A DNA stretch of 64,000 nt from Acanthornis magna (Eukaryota > Chordata > Aves > Passeriformes > Acanthizidae): assembly GCA_036785705.1 (NCBI GenBank), contig JAWUZG010000177.1, positions 868,001-932,000 of the forward strand, read 5' to 3'. Within the stretch, counting starts at the first letter, position 1. Every line of letters starts with the position of its first letter. Made by a program: the position numbers and the translations under genes. This document shows positions 11,717 to 23,575 of this stretch, one piece after another. Under the pieces are notes generated by a model. It worked only from the letters and a program-made list of their open reading frames with translations. It was not told where the DNA came from and searched no databases.

Positions 11717-12527
11717 TTTTTTTTTCCTGAATCACAAATGTTCAGCAGGATTTTGGGTCACTGAATTGCATTTTGTTTCTCGCTGGCTGCTCTTCTTATC
11801 ACAGCAGCACAAGACTCGGGGAGTTCAGTCAATACTTGTGCATTCACGGGAGGCAATCAATAAAAAAAAATGACAAAGGACTAATTAAACCCAAGCTGCT
11901 GTTTATGATTTTTCAATAATTACTTCAGCTTCCTCCTTCTCCAGCATCTCCAGAAAATGGGGCTGATTGAAGGAGGGGATCTTGCTTGACTGAGGACATG
12001 TCAGAATTCCACAAAACCAGGTGGGAAGTCAAATCAGAGCTTTTTGTTTCAGCTCATGAAGGACCTTCCCAGGGAGCCAGGGAAGAATGGCCTTGATTTT
12101 GCCATGGTGCCAAGGAGCAGCTGTGCCATTCCCTCTTTACCTGCCCCAAAAATCAGCTTCCCTGGCAGCAGCCCAGGGCCTGGGTGTCTGGGGAGAGGAA
12201 CAAAAGACTGAAAGTTCTGAGGGATGTGTTGCTTGTTTTTCTGTCGCATCCATGGATTTTTGAGGCCATTTATTTCCTGCACGGTTTGAGATCCAGAGGG
12301 GAAGGGAGAGCCGATGGCTTGTCTGTCTTTTTGTTGATAGAATTGCTGTGGATGGTAGGGAAAAACCCCATAAACCCACGAGCTTCAGTGCTGAATGATC
12401 CATGAAATGTTCCATAGCTTTTTCTGATCCCTCCCTTGCTCAGCCAGGCTGGAATCCACGGGATGGATGAGGGATGAGATCTTCCTGACCCTGCCAAGGT
12501 CATGCTGAACTCATCATTAAAGGGAAG

Positions 12528-12687
12528 GAAAGTCCCAGGATGGGTTGGGCTGGAAGGGATTGTAAAGATCATCTCACTCCATCCCAAACCGTGGGCAGGG
12601 ACACTTCCCACTGTCCCAGGGTGTCCAGCCTGGCCTCGGACACTGCCAGGGCTGGAGGAGCCACAGCTGCTCCTCAGCTCTGCTGTG
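12528..12687 (-). mobile_element. CR1 3' fragment
   Basis: Plus strand reads GATGGGTTGGGCTGGAAGGG, then CACTTCCCACTGTCCCAGG, the reverse complement of CR1 3' sequence. Confidence 0.8.
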
Positions 12688-12796
12688 TGAAGGCACTTCC
12701 ATGGTCCTTCCCTGGCGAGGCTGAGGAAGACTTTCTGCCTCAAGCACAGCTCTGTAACAGGGAAAAATCTGTAAAATCTGTTCCATTATCCTGCAC

Positions 12797-12827
12797 TTCT
12801 CTTCTCTTCTCTTCTCTTCTCTTCCCA
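12797..12827 (+). repeat. (TTCTC)n short array
   Basis: About six CTTCT pentamers followed by two CCCAAACCTT units. Confidence 0.85.
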
Positions 12828-12859
12828 AACCTTCCCAAACCTTCCCTTTCCCCATACGT

Positions 12860-14402
12860 TCACTCCACTCCAGGGTTCAGTAAAAGGCCTTTTATCATCA
12901 AATATAATTTTCCAGACCTGGAGAGGATCAGCCTGAGCTGAACTCATTCCCAAGGGGCTCGGAGCCCTTCCTAGCCTTTCTCTCCACCGTTTCAAAGCTG
13001 TGGATGTGGAGCTGTGTCCCCTCTGTGTCACTCCTGCATCCGGAACAGCTCCCACACAATCCTGGCCCTGAGCAGCACGTTCTGCCCACCAGAGATTTTC
13101 CCAGAAAAAGGGAGAAAGGAGCAGGATGATTTCTTGGTTTGGGTTGGGTTTTTTTAATAGTTGAATCTATCACACTTTTCTTTTACCCCTGTTTCCAAAA
13201 GTTCTGTTTTTCACGTGGGAAGTGTCGGAATTAATTTGGAAGTGTTACTGAGGAGTCCTGGTAGACACAGCTGTAAAAGCACCAGGACCTGCAAAAGCCC
13301 CCAAAGAGCTGTCACAGCTTGGCTCTCACTGGAGAAATCTAAAATTTAATTTTTTTTTAAAATTTTTTTTTCCCAAATGTGCAGAAGCTTTTTGTCATTT
13401 CTCGAGATCCGAGGCAGCTTTTTAAAAAAAATCTCAATTTGCCACGTTCTGGTGCTGTGCTCCTGCTGTGCTGCCATATGGTGCTGACCCAGGTGTCCCT
13501 GCTTGGTGTCAGTCTTGTTACACCGCGGCTCCATGGGGGGAACGAGGTGGAATTGTGGAATTTTAATGACTCTGCCCCTCCCTCCTTCCCTCCCCTGCTC
13601 TGCCGAGGCACAGACCATTAACAGACTGAACCCTTCAAAGGTGGGATCCAAGGTGTGACAGCTTCTCCGTGTGATCTGTGAGATTGGCACATAATTGCAG
13701 CCCTCAATTTTCTCCTCTTAGGCTGAAAACCTTAATAATCAGCCAGACCTCGGTGTCTGTAGTTGCTTTGGATGAAGGGAGAGAGAAGAGCCCTTCTCCC
13801 TCTCCTGAAAGTTTAGTTCTGTGCTTATTTTGAGACAAAAGTTGACAAATATTTGGCTGTTGGTGGTTCAGGTGAGCCACACACAGAAATACAGGCTCGA
13901 TATTTTTGTAGCATTGCGGCCACTGATGTCAAGATCCTAAAAGTTCCTCCCAGTTCCCTTTAGGATCATCTTTGCTGTTGACCATAAGGCCTGAGTTTAA
14001 AGGTCTTTTCTCTCTAAAAGTCACTTTTTGCTCAGTGTTGATGCCAAGACTGATTTCCATTTGTCGGGTTTAAAACTGGAAAAAAAAAAAAAAGCAACGT
14101 CAACTTCTGTGCTAAGGATGAAAAGTTTCTCTGAGCACATGAAAAGAAAATGGGATTGTATTTTGAGCTGTCATTGAAGATCTTACGGCAGAATTCCGTG
14201 GTTCCTTTTGCTTTTCTGCCCGAGACTCAGTTCTCACAAGGAATTAATCTTGATTTGGATCAATCTGGAGATTAAATCGTTTGGTGGCGAGGCCCTTGCT
14301 GCTGAGCCCACGTGGTCTGAGCTTGGTTTTGGGCTGTTGGACTTTCTTTTAAACCTTCCTGCCACGAGGTTTGGCTTCGTGGGTGTCTGAAGGACCAAGC
14401 AA
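12860..14402. other. Unassigned intron
   Basis: Nothing recognised beyond A and T runs (13350-13430 and about 14083). Confidence 0.55.
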
Positions 14403-14510
14403 TGATTCCTGGAATGATTTGGGTTGGAAGGAACCTTAAAGATGATCCAATTCCATCCCTAGCCACGGGCAGGGACACCTCCCACCATCCCAGGCTGCTC
14501 CAAGCCAATA
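14403..14510 (-). mobile_element. CR1 3' fragment
   Basis: GATTTGGGTTGGAAGGAACC and CACCATCCCAGGCTGCTCC, minus orientation. Confidence 0.8.
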
Positions 14511-14711
14511 TTAAAAATCCTTTTGCATGAAGTCCAAGCTTGCAGTCCATTTCCCTTCATCTCAAGGAGCAAAGGCATTCAGTCCTCCCTCCTCTTTTTG
14601 CTCTCACGCTCATATTCTTTAGGGCAGCTGCTGTTTGATGGCCATTTAGAACCTCGTGTTGCTTGGCTTCTTCCAGAAACTTGTGCTGCCTTCAGCAGGC
14701 TGGTAAAAATA

Positions 14712-15216
14712 TGAAGCAGACACAGCAGTACAAGGAAAAGAGAATTTACCTCAGTTTTAATAGGATCCTAGGTGCCCAGACCCATCAAAGGTGGGAAACA
14801 CACCGTGGAGCGAACGACGAGCCACATACAACACATACCGGATTTTTATGGACTTCCCAAAATTAGCATATCTACTTAAAATCCCCCAATAAGAAACTTA
14901 ATAAATGAATAATTGCCCCCTGTTCTAATGAACACCCCCCAAATGAGACCACAGCCGAGTTTACACAAACATGTTCCAGAGAGAAGGCTCTGCCCAAGGT
15001 TGGAGCCTCTGGTTCTGAGATAATGAAAATGTTTGGTCTTCCTCGCTTTGCAGGACCCCAAACTAAGCTAAATATCAGAATACAAGGGTTATAAATGTGG
15101 GGATAAAGTACAAGGAGTGTTTGTGCAGGGTACAAGGAGTGTGTATAGAGGGTAACGGGGAAGAGAAAGGGTATAAAAATATATAAAAAGGGTACAAAAA
15201 GAAAATACAAAAATCA
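14712..15216 (-). mobile_element. LTR-like block abutting the SNW1 fragment
   Basis: On the minus strand it begins TGATTTTTG at 15216, has a TATA-like CCATAAAAATCC at about 14841-14852 and an ATTAAA at 14756-14761, about 90 bp apart, as in the other class-I-like LTRs here. It ends near TGCTTCA at 14712. No target duplication was found, so both ends are uncertain. It lies immediately 3' of the SNW1 fragment on the same strand. Confidence 0.5.
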
Positions 15217-15225
15217 CCGGCATCG

Positions 15226-15484
15226 CTTGTCCAAAGCAAATGGATCCTCCTCAAACTGAACTGGTCCGTCTCTACCCCTCCCTCTGGTGTTACGATCCAA
15301 GTTAGAAAACTCTGTCAGGAACAAACCTGTTGGTCTTTATTTGAGCCTCTAGATCATCACCATACATGTCCTTATCCACATTTTTACTTGGCCTGTAGAT
15401 GTCTTGGGCCATATCCTTGCCACATCTCCAAGGCTGGTCATAAACATTAAAAATTTCATCCTCTAGTCCTGCAAAACCACTGTC
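15226..15484 (-). pseudogene. SNW1: SNW1 (SKIP) C-terminal fragment, frameshifted
   Basis: Minus-strand translation from 15484 reads DSGFAGLEDEIFNVYDQPWR and continues through DMYGDDLEAQIKTNRFVPD. These are recognisable residues of the C-terminal third of SNW1, a spliceosome and transcription cofactor. A 2-bp deletion next to VPD then shifts the frame and produces TAA at 15302-15304. In the next frame the similarity resumes with GPVQFEEDPFALDK and stops near 15226, before the rest of the C-terminus. The piece covers about 86 residues without an intron, so it looks like an RNA-derived copy, although an exon-shuffled fragment cannot be excluded. On its 5' side (above 15484) the sequence switches to CR1-like DNA; on its 3' side (below 15217) it abuts an LTR-like block. 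It cannot encode SNW1. The identification is from memory of the vertebrate protein but the match is long and specific. Confidence 0.85.
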
Positions 15485-15670
15485 CAGCCTGGCCTTGGGA
15501 TGGCTGAACACGTCCAGGGCTGGGATTTGGTCGCTGATGTCCTCCAGAGCCCTCAGGCTCTGCCTGGTGCACATCTCCCATATTTTTCCACCCCGAGGAG
15601 CCTTTCTGTGCACACCCAGGCAGGGCTGTGAGCAGGAGCTGCCCGGGCAGGGGGGCACGGGGGATTCACT
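15485..15670. mobile_element. CR1-like DNA next to the SNW1 fragment
   Basis: CTGTCCAGCCTGGCCTTGGG adjoining the SNW1 piece is typical CR1. GGAGCTGCCCGGGCAGG near 15635 is another CR1 motif in the opposite orientation, so this may be two fragments. Confidence 0.5.
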
Positions 15671-16032
15671 TCAAAAGCCTCATTCTAATGGAGCTGCTTT
15701 ATCTTCATTAGTGCTCTGCAGCATTTCCCTCCCTCTGGAGTGGCTATTTCATGCAAATCAGCTTTCAAAGGCCCCTCAGTCTCCTCTTTCCCTGTTAATT
15801 CAGTGCCCAGGCTGAACTGCGGCTTTGTTGTGCTCTCTGCATTAGTGGGGACATGGATGGAGTCCTTTCAAGCCATCTCCTGTGATTCCCCTTTGATGTG
15901 GGAGCAGTTTGTGCAAGTGTTGTTCCCTCGTCCCATTTACCTTGCCCTGAAACTTCACATTAGGACATTTTTGGAAAGGCTTTTCCTGGAGTTTCACGTG
16001 GTGATAACAAAATGTGGGATTTGGGAATTGTT

Positions 16033-16520
16033 TGATTTGCCCTAAGCAGGCCCAGAGCCCTCCAGAGGCACAGTCAGAGCAGTGGGGATTTGCTTTATTC
16101 GGCGCCGCCTGTGGGGATTCACTCCTCCAAACACACACACCCGGCACTGCCAACTCACAATATTATGGGTGACACTCATGAATATTCATCACATTCCCCG
16201 GGATGGGAGTGGTTATGCAAATCATTTCTCAGCAATCATTAATATCATTAGCTGTGTGCCACGCATGCGCTGTGTGTCCTGGTGGTCTTTGGGGTCTGCT
16301 CGTGATGAAGATCTGTAGTCTTCATCACAGTGCACTTTTCCCCTTTCTCTCTGGAGCATGGGCAGTCCTTGGTGGGTGATTCAGGGTTTCTGTGCTGGCC
16401 TCAAACAGATTCTTGTCCCTCTTGTCTTGACAAGATCAAGGCAATCCTGTTTTTCTAGGTTTAGAATTCACATATTCTGTCTCTCAATAGTTGAGTTACC
16501 TATTGACCAACCCTTTCTCA
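16033..16520 (-). mobile_element. Solo LTR, family B (B2)
   Basis: Runs TGATTTGCCCTAAGC to CCCTTTCTCA, 488 bp, with flanks TGTT and GGTT (3 of 4). It keeps both the octamer ATGCAAAT and the CpG palindrome GCATGCGC (an NRF1-type site). Confidence 0.88.
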
Positions 16521-16599
16521 GGTTTTACCAAGTGAACTTTTCCTTTCTGCACACCTCTGTGACATTCACCAGGGAGAAGAACCACCGAGGTGAAGGAAT

Positions 16600-16828
16600 T
16601 CTGGAGTGGGTTGGGTTGGGAGGGAATCTGAAGAACATCCAATTCCAACCTCAACACCTGCCTCTGTCCCAGGCTGCTCCAAGCCCTGTCCAGCCTGGCC
16701 TGGGACACTGCAGGGATCCAGGGGCAGCCACAGCTGCTCTGGCAATTCCAGCCCAGCCCCTCCCCACCCTCCCCGGCAGCAATTCCCAATTCCCAAGATC
16801 CCATCTGGCCCTGCCCTCTGGCATTGGG
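16600..16828 (-). mobile_element. CR1 LINE 3' fragment
   Basis: GGGTTGGGTTGGGAGGGAAT through the shared core to CCCTGCCCTCTGGCA. Confidence 0.85.
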
Positions 16829-17490
16829 AAGCAATTAATAGCCAAGTACTCCAAAATGAAGGAATTTCTCTTTGATCCCTCACTAACACCACTGCAGCAT
16901 TGCCTTGCCAATGTCTCTCCAGGCTGCCCCAAACTGCTGCAAGCCAAACTAAAATACTTTTCTGGGTGTTTGTAATGCATTAAGGTTTTGTAATCCATTC
17001 TACAAAACCTTCCTGGCTGCTGCAGCCGCATTGCCTCTGATCACCTCAGTTCCATCACTGCAGAAAGGAACCTTTATCCAGAGAAAAAGCCTTTCATCCC
17101 ACCCTGTGATCATCTGTTTGCACACAACAGGTAAAACAAAAGGCTGAACTCCATCCCAAAAATCCTTTGTGCATTTTCCTGTGTTAAATTCCCTGTCAGA
17201 GGTTCCTCCCAGGCTAAGGAAACGTTAACATCCCAGTTTGGCCTGGCTGGGGTTGGTTTTTCCTCCCAATATATTGAGCTTTGCAGGAAAAGTGGTGGAT
17301 CCTGCCTGCAGAATTAGATTGTTTCCGAGAGAAGATTTGATTCTGCTGGAAGTTATTGAACGTAATAACATTTTATTGCTCTTTTTAAGCAGCTCAGAAT
17401 TTCTTGCAGAGGCTTTGACAGAAGGAAAAGTGAGAGGGAAAGGGATTGCGAGGTGAGGTGGAAACGATGGAGCAGGAGGCAGGTGGTGCA

Positions 17491-17865
17491 GCTGTGGAAA
17501 AGGCAAATGGGATCCAGGGAAGAGTTTTATTTGTTAATTCAGGAAGTTTTAATGAGAAGGGTTAGTGTTGTTAGGCTGGACTTGTTTGGAACTTTCCACT
17601 TTTGCTGTGGAAAAGGCAAATGTGATCTAGGGAAGAATTTTCATTTATTCCATTAATTTCATTTGGAAATTAAGGAAGTTTTAATGAGAAGGGTTAATGT
17701 TGTTCAGCTGGACTCATTTGGAACTTTCCACTTTTGCTGTGGAAAAGGCAAATGGGATCTAGGGAAGATTTTTCATTTATTCCATTAATTTCATTTGGAA
17801 ATTCAGGAAATTTTAATGAAAAGGGTTAATGTTACGCTGGACTCATTTGGAGCTTTCCCTGTGGT
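17491..17865 (+). repeat. Three tandem copies of a ~115-130-bp unit
   Basis: Units begin GCTGTGGAAAAGGCAAATG at 17491, 17604 and 17736. The first lacks about 20 bp (the CATTTATTCCATTAATTTC part). Confidence 0.9.
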
Positions 17866-18689
17866 AGCTGGGACTGATTCTGGTGGTTCAGCTTCAAAAA
17901 AGGTGTGAGAAAAGCTCTTGGAAAGAGCAGAAACTTGTGCAGGAGCAGAGGTAAATAAAACTATTGAGTAGCTTCTGTTAGGAAAAGGCAAGGTTGGGTC
18001 TGGGCAAGCTCCAAACTCCAGGCAGAAACAGAAGAGGACAAATCTGGGCCAAGAACTGCAGAGGGAATCAGCTCCCTGCACACAGAACCCAAAAAACATC
18101 CGGGTTTTGCCCAAAATGTGCAGTTTTCCCCCCAGACTCTGGGGATGTGTCACAATTGTTCAACAAAGGCAATAAAATTGAAATTAGGCTCCACCTGAAG
18201 CTGTGCCCAAGGCCGATTGGCTGATTTGGGATATTGATTCTGTTTGTGTTGATGAATGAAACTTGTTCTGTGCAATAATCTGAAGCTCTGGTTAGGATTT
18301 TTTTCCAGGATGGGATTAAAGTGGGAAAAAGAAAACATCTCCAAACATCTCCCGAAGGTTCTATTTCCATCAGATTGGATGGAGCTTCAATCCTGGCGTA
18401 GTGATAATTCTAAATAGCCTGCTTGGACTGCCTAATAGCACATTAAAATATCATATCAAAGACTTTTATATTCCATTTCTGCTGCTGTTTTAATTTATTT
18501 GGAGAAGATTCCCTATAAAACAGCTCTGATTAAACAGCTGCACCTGTGTTTAAATTGTCCAACTTCATACTTTTATTGGGAAGGTCAGCTAAGTCCTCTC
18601 TTGTTCAATATCTCATTTCTGCAGGAGGTTTATTTGCAAGATTTCCTTTCTTGCCTTTAGGTTTTCCTCCGTCAGGAATTCCCTGGGAG

Positions 18690-18809
18690 GTTGGATGTGG
18701 CTCTGAGCAAGCTGATCTTGATAAAGATTCCCTTCCCATGGCAGAAGGGTTGGATTTGGTGCCCTTTAAATGTCCTTCCCAACCCAAACCATTCTGTGAT
18801 TCTGTGAAA
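18690..18809 (+). mobile_element. CR1 3' end with intact ATTCTGTG tail
   Basis: CCTTCCCAACCCAAACC is followed by two ATTCTGTG octamers (18790-18806), the diagnostic CR1 3' terminus. Confidence 0.88.
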
Positions 18810-20333
18810 TAGAAAATACCTCCACAATCCTCATTTCTGGATTTCAACGCTGTAAAACCGAGTTCTTTAGGACCAGAGTGGTTTCCTGGTGATGAATTGT
18901 GTCAAGATCCTGATTTTTGGGGATTTTTTGGATGTAACAGCAACTTCCAGAGCGTTTGGCTTTGGGATGAGTGTGTCCATCTCTTGTTTCTGTTCTCTGC
19001 GGTGTTGGGGCTCTTTTAGTCATGGACAGCAGCCCTGAATTTCAACAGCTTTTTAATTTCATTCAATTTTTTATCAATTCTCCAATCTTTTAATCCCAGA
19101 ATTAGGTGCCGACACGATGTGGCCATCAAAACACAAAATAACCAAAGTTTGAAAGTAAATAGCAGCACTTTCCTGCTTCAGATCTCAATACCTTTGTGTT
19201 GTGTAATAAATAAAAACATCCCATGGTGCTAAAACACCACCAGAACCTTGAGCAAATCTCAATGTCTGCAATTCCAAATTCCCAGGGTCCTTTCCATGAA
19301 TTTGAAGCCAGTGGGAAGCCTGATCTTCCAGTTTCTCCTCCAGAGATGAAATAAAAAATGAAAGGAAAGGAAAACCGTGCCTAAATCAGTGCTGCTCAAA
19401 CCTGCAGGCACCACGGTAACACAAACAATAAATTAAGAAATAATAAAGAGCAGAACGGGGGTGAGGAGCTCCAGGCTGAGAACAGGATTGATAAACACAG
19501 AGTTTAACAGCGAGAAAAAAATCCTTTGGGGCTTCAACCTTCAGCGATTGTAGAGTGTCGGGAAAGAAATTATCATTTCTGTTGTTGTTGTTTACCTCAG
19601 AAATTTTAGGGAGAGATGGAGAATGAGGAAAAGATGCTCCAAGGAGCCCTCCTGGAAAAAGTCCAAGCACTGCAAAGTTGCACAGATGAATTGATTTAAT
19701 TAGGTTGTATCACCACACTGCTGCTGCTGCTTCAGAGACAGACTCATAAAAGATATTAAAGGTGCAGTTGGGCTGGTGCATTTTGGTTTCAGGGATGCCC
19801 ACGACTCCTCAGTCACAAAGAACTTCCTCCTATTCATTTCCCTTTATTTTTACTGATTAAATGTGTCTGTACTGGCTGGAAATACACAAACAGAGACCAA
19901 AATGAGGTAAAAAAATCCTCATTTCGGTGACGTGTAAATTATTTAGGAGGAAATTACAACCTTTAAAAACGGAGGATGAAACTGATATGGAAAAAAAGGG
20001 ATTTTACTGACCAAGGGTTTGTTCTCCTTTGTGGAGAATCAGTGTTGGTGCCAATGTCCACCCAAATCTTGGTGAATATTTGGGGTGGGAGGATCTTCCT
20101 TCAGACTCTTTGTGACCCACCAGTGATGCTGAATTCCCTGGAGTTCATCCCACAGGGACAAGAGGGTTTTTTTGGGGGAATTTGCAGATGAATTTTGAAC
20201 CTTCATCTCTCTCTTCACAAACACAGCGATGATTTAAACCCATGGGGAAAGTGAGAGTGAGCTGGGAGTGGGGCAGGAGTAGGAACTTCCAATCCTTGGT
20301 GTGAAGGACTCTGAGCCATGGACAAACCTCTGC
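18810..20333. other. Unassigned intron
   Basis: No gene, LTR signals or CR1 core seen. Confidence 0.55.
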
Positions 20334-20337
20334 CTGA

Positions 20338-20830
20338 TGAGAAACGGGGAGTCAATAGGTAACTCAGGTTAACTATTGAAAGACAGAATGTGTGAATTCT
20401 AACCCTAGAAAAACAGGATTGCCTTGATCTTGTCAAGACAAGAGGGACAAGAATCTGTTGGAGGCCAGCACAGAAACCCTGAATCACCCACCAAGGACTG
20501 CCCATGCTCCAGAGAGAAAGGGGAAAAGTGCACTGTGATGAAGACTACAGATCTTCATCACGAGAAGACCCCAGAGATCACCAGGACACACAGCGCATGC
20601 GTGGCACACAGCTAATGATATTAATGATTTCTGAGAAATGATTTGTAGAACCACTCCCATCCCGGGGAATGTGATGAATATTCATGAGTGTCACCATAAT
20701 ATTGTGTGTTGGCAGTGCCGGGTGTGTGTGTTTGGAGGAGTGAATCCCCACAGGCGGCGCCAAATAAAGCAAATCCCCACTGCTCTGACTGTGGCTCTGG
20801 AGGGGCTCTGGGCCTGCTTGGGGCAAATCA
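20338..20830 (+). mobile_element. Solo LTR, family B (B3), sense to EXOC4
   Basis: Plus-oriented: it starts TGAGAAACGGGG, ends GGGGCAAATCA, and has a perfect CTGA duplication (20334-20337, 20831-20834). AATAAAG near 20763 reads on the plus strand. Length 493 bp. It lies 47 bp from the oppositely oriented partial copy B4. Confidence 0.9.
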
Positions 20831-20877
20831 CTGACTCCAGGGATTTGTGGGAAAAGCATCTGGTGAAACACACTGTG

Positions 20878-21812
20878 CTGTGTGTCCTGGTGGTCTCTGG
20901 GGGTCTGCTCGTGATGAAGATCTGTAGTCTTCATCACAGTGCACTTTTCCCCTTTCTCTCTGGAGCATGGGCAGTCCTTGGTGGGTGGTTCAGGGTTTCT
21001 GTGCTGGCCTCAAACAGATTCTTGTGAAACATAGGGTTTTCTTTTAGATACTTAAATGTAGGGATTTTAGATAGAAGTAAGTTCTGTTGAAGTCAACTAG
21101 AATAGAAAAAGACGCAGAACTCAGCTCAAAAGAAATTAATGATTAAGTGCAGAGTAGCCTTTGATTATTTGATATTTACTCAGCTGTGTTTAGAATAGAC
21201 AATTAATAATCTTAAGAAAAAAGGTTCAAAGGAGAGCCTAGACAGTTACAAATTTTGCCCAGATGCAACCTACTTAGAAGCAATAGAAGAGAGCATTGGG
21301 AGTTTTCCAGGGTCAAATGTATTGTCAAAAACCAGCGAGGTAAGAAGGTCAAAGTGAGGAAGACAAGTTTTACTTCCTCAAAAGCAGCCCTCAGACTCAA
21401 TTAATGACCACTGACCCAATTCCATTGCAGGAACTGCGCATGCTTAATGACTTTTTGCTAATTTCCATACGAAGTGGGGAATGGGAGGTGCTTATGCTAT
21501 GAATATACATCTGCATTTTAAATATGCATTATTGTTATAGATAAATAAGTTCTGTGTTGCATTGTTATTCTGGAGCTGTACCTTTGGGAGCTATCCCTGC
21601 AGCTCAAATAAACACACACTTTCCAACCTTAACAAGTTAGAGAGTCTTTGTCCATCTCAGCCGGATATCGATATTAGATCTATATCCGCATTTTAATAAT
21701 TCACTTGTCCCTCTTATCTTGACAAGATAAAGGCAATCCTGTTTTTCTAGGGTTAGAATTCACACATTCTGTCTCTCAATAGTTGAGTTATCTATTGACC
21801 AACCCTTTCTCA
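20878..21812 (-). mobile_element. Truncated family B LTR (B4), split by LTR C
   Basis: Family B sequence starts mid-element at GCTGTGTGTCC (20878), is interrupted at CAGATTCTTG (21024), and resumes at 21704 to the normal end TTTCTCA (21812). The missing part is the poly(A) and U5 side. The interruption is LTR C. Confidence 0.88.
21025..21703 (+). mobile_element. Solo LTR, family C, nested in B4
   Basis: Starts TGAAACATAGGG and ends TTAATAATTCA, 679 bp, with a perfect CTTG duplication (21021-21024, 21704-21707) made from family B sequence. AATAAA at 21607-21612 on the plus strand leaves a U5 of about 90 bp. U5 contains an inverted repeat CGGATAT...ATATCCG (21662-21688). It is the youngest insertion that can be ordered here. 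Confidence 0.9.
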
Positions 21813-23571
21813 TCACCTTCTTGGGCAACCTTGGCCAATCCTTCAGCTTCGGCTCTTCCCCAGCTCCATGCCTTGATGTCAGGGTTCATTTTCCAGGCTG
21901 CCAAAACAAGATAAAGGGTTAGAAATTACAAGTTCAACTTGTATCTTTTTCTAATTTAGGGAAACAGGAATTTTCCTTCCTAATCCTGAAAGTTTTTGTG
22001 TGCAGCTCTTCCATGTCACAGCAGACAGACAGTGATGGAACAATGCAGGGATTTCCAGGCAGTGCAGGGAATTCCAGAATTTTCTGGGTCTGTGTGTTTC
22101 AGTGGGGCTGGGCACAGCCTGATTTCTGCTCTTCCCTACCCAAAATCATTTTCTAATCACTGTGTAAAAGTAAAAACCACATTGGCAAGGCACTGTGCAA
22201 TGACTTTGTTATGCATTTTGCTGTGTTGGTGTATTTGTTTAATTAAGTTCCTTGCTAATTAGAGCTGTATGTACTTGTGTTAATTATTATTTGCTTAACA
22301 CAATCAGCAGTGTAATTCTTTTCTGAGAAGCCACACACTTTCCAGTTCAGCTAAATTACTGATTCCGTGGGCTCTCCAAAAGAATAGTTGCTCCATTTTT
22401 GTCAAATGAGAGGTTACATTCTTTAATGTGAATGAAATTCAATTTAGATTACCTAAAACTTCACATAATATATTGTATTTTTAATTGGTGATTAAGCAGA
22501 GAAAGAAAAAGCTGGTTTGATTTGTACCTCAGCACAAAGATGTCTATTTTTTTCTGACTGGATTACAAAATTGGACAGCTCTGCTATTTATCACCCTCCA
22601 AGACCTTTTTCCATCTGACAAAGAAAAAGTACATTTGTCTTCAGGCTTTGGAAAGAAACTGCTTCTTCATGCTAGAAAAATGTAACCCTGTGCAACTTCT
22701 GCCCTTTTACTGAGCTTTTAATTATTTTTTTTAAATGCAGAGAACTCTAAACACATCACACAGCCAAACCCTGCTGGGGTTTTAATGCTGTGCCTATTTC
22801 ATGGGTGAATTTCTGTTCACTCCCTAAAATAGAAGGGAAAGTGATGCCATAAATATCTTGAATCGTGTTCCAGGAGGGAGTTAATAACTAAGTATTGTTA
22901 AATATGAGCAGGGTTTGTGTACAGCCACACACCCACACCCATCTGGGCTGTGTCTCTCTCTCTATCTGGGAAATCTTCAGGGCTTTGACTTCTGCAGGTT
23001 GGTGCTTGTTGGAGCTGCTGAGCAATTCTAAAAAATGTGTTTGGTATTTGGGGGAGCCGCGGTGGGGAAATGGTTTTAGTTGGGAACCTTGGGAAAGCAA
23101 AAAGGAGAAAGCAACTCGTACAGGAGGAGCAGATGCAGGAAATAATTCTCCTGAAGGAAAATATAAACATGGCCGGATTATGGAGGGGAATAGGGAGGAT
23201 TTGTCCTCAGCCCAGGAAGGGTTGGGATGTTCCTTTGCATTTTTCAAGAAATGTGGCATTGAATGAGAGCTTTATCAGCAGAGGAGCAGAATATTAACGA
23301 GTGTGTTGAGCCTTCAGTGCCTTCATAAACCCTGAAATGAAACTGGGCAGGAAATGCAAACGCTTCTCTTGTCTCCTGTAGTTTACACCTAATCCAATTT
23401 ATTCATCTTCAATATTCACTGATTGGAGTTGTTTTCAACTCTGCCACGAAATCAACAGATTTTATTTAAAAAGACAAGTTCAGAACTTGGCTCACTGTTA
23501 TGTCCATCCAATTGCAGCATTTTTTATCTGTGGTTTGAATTCTGCCCCATGACTGAAATACCTTGGGAACA
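21813..23571. other. Unassigned intron with TAAT-rich stretch
   Basis: No repeat recognised. The part at 22220-22500 is rich in TAATTA-type words (possible homeodomain sites) and could be a conserved non-coding element, but this is only an impression. Confidence 0.4.
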
Positions 23572-23575
23572 GAGT

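Noticed and set aside
11514..11764. Frames of PSFL or KEGR repeats
   Set aside because: Direct translation of the CTTC microsatellite.
20638..21027. Repeated 'MICRTTPIPGNVMNIHECHH' frames (also at 2042, 39367, 45652, 55625)
   Set aside because: They are the same frame through family B LTRs. They recur only because the LTR recurs, and the LTR is non-coding.
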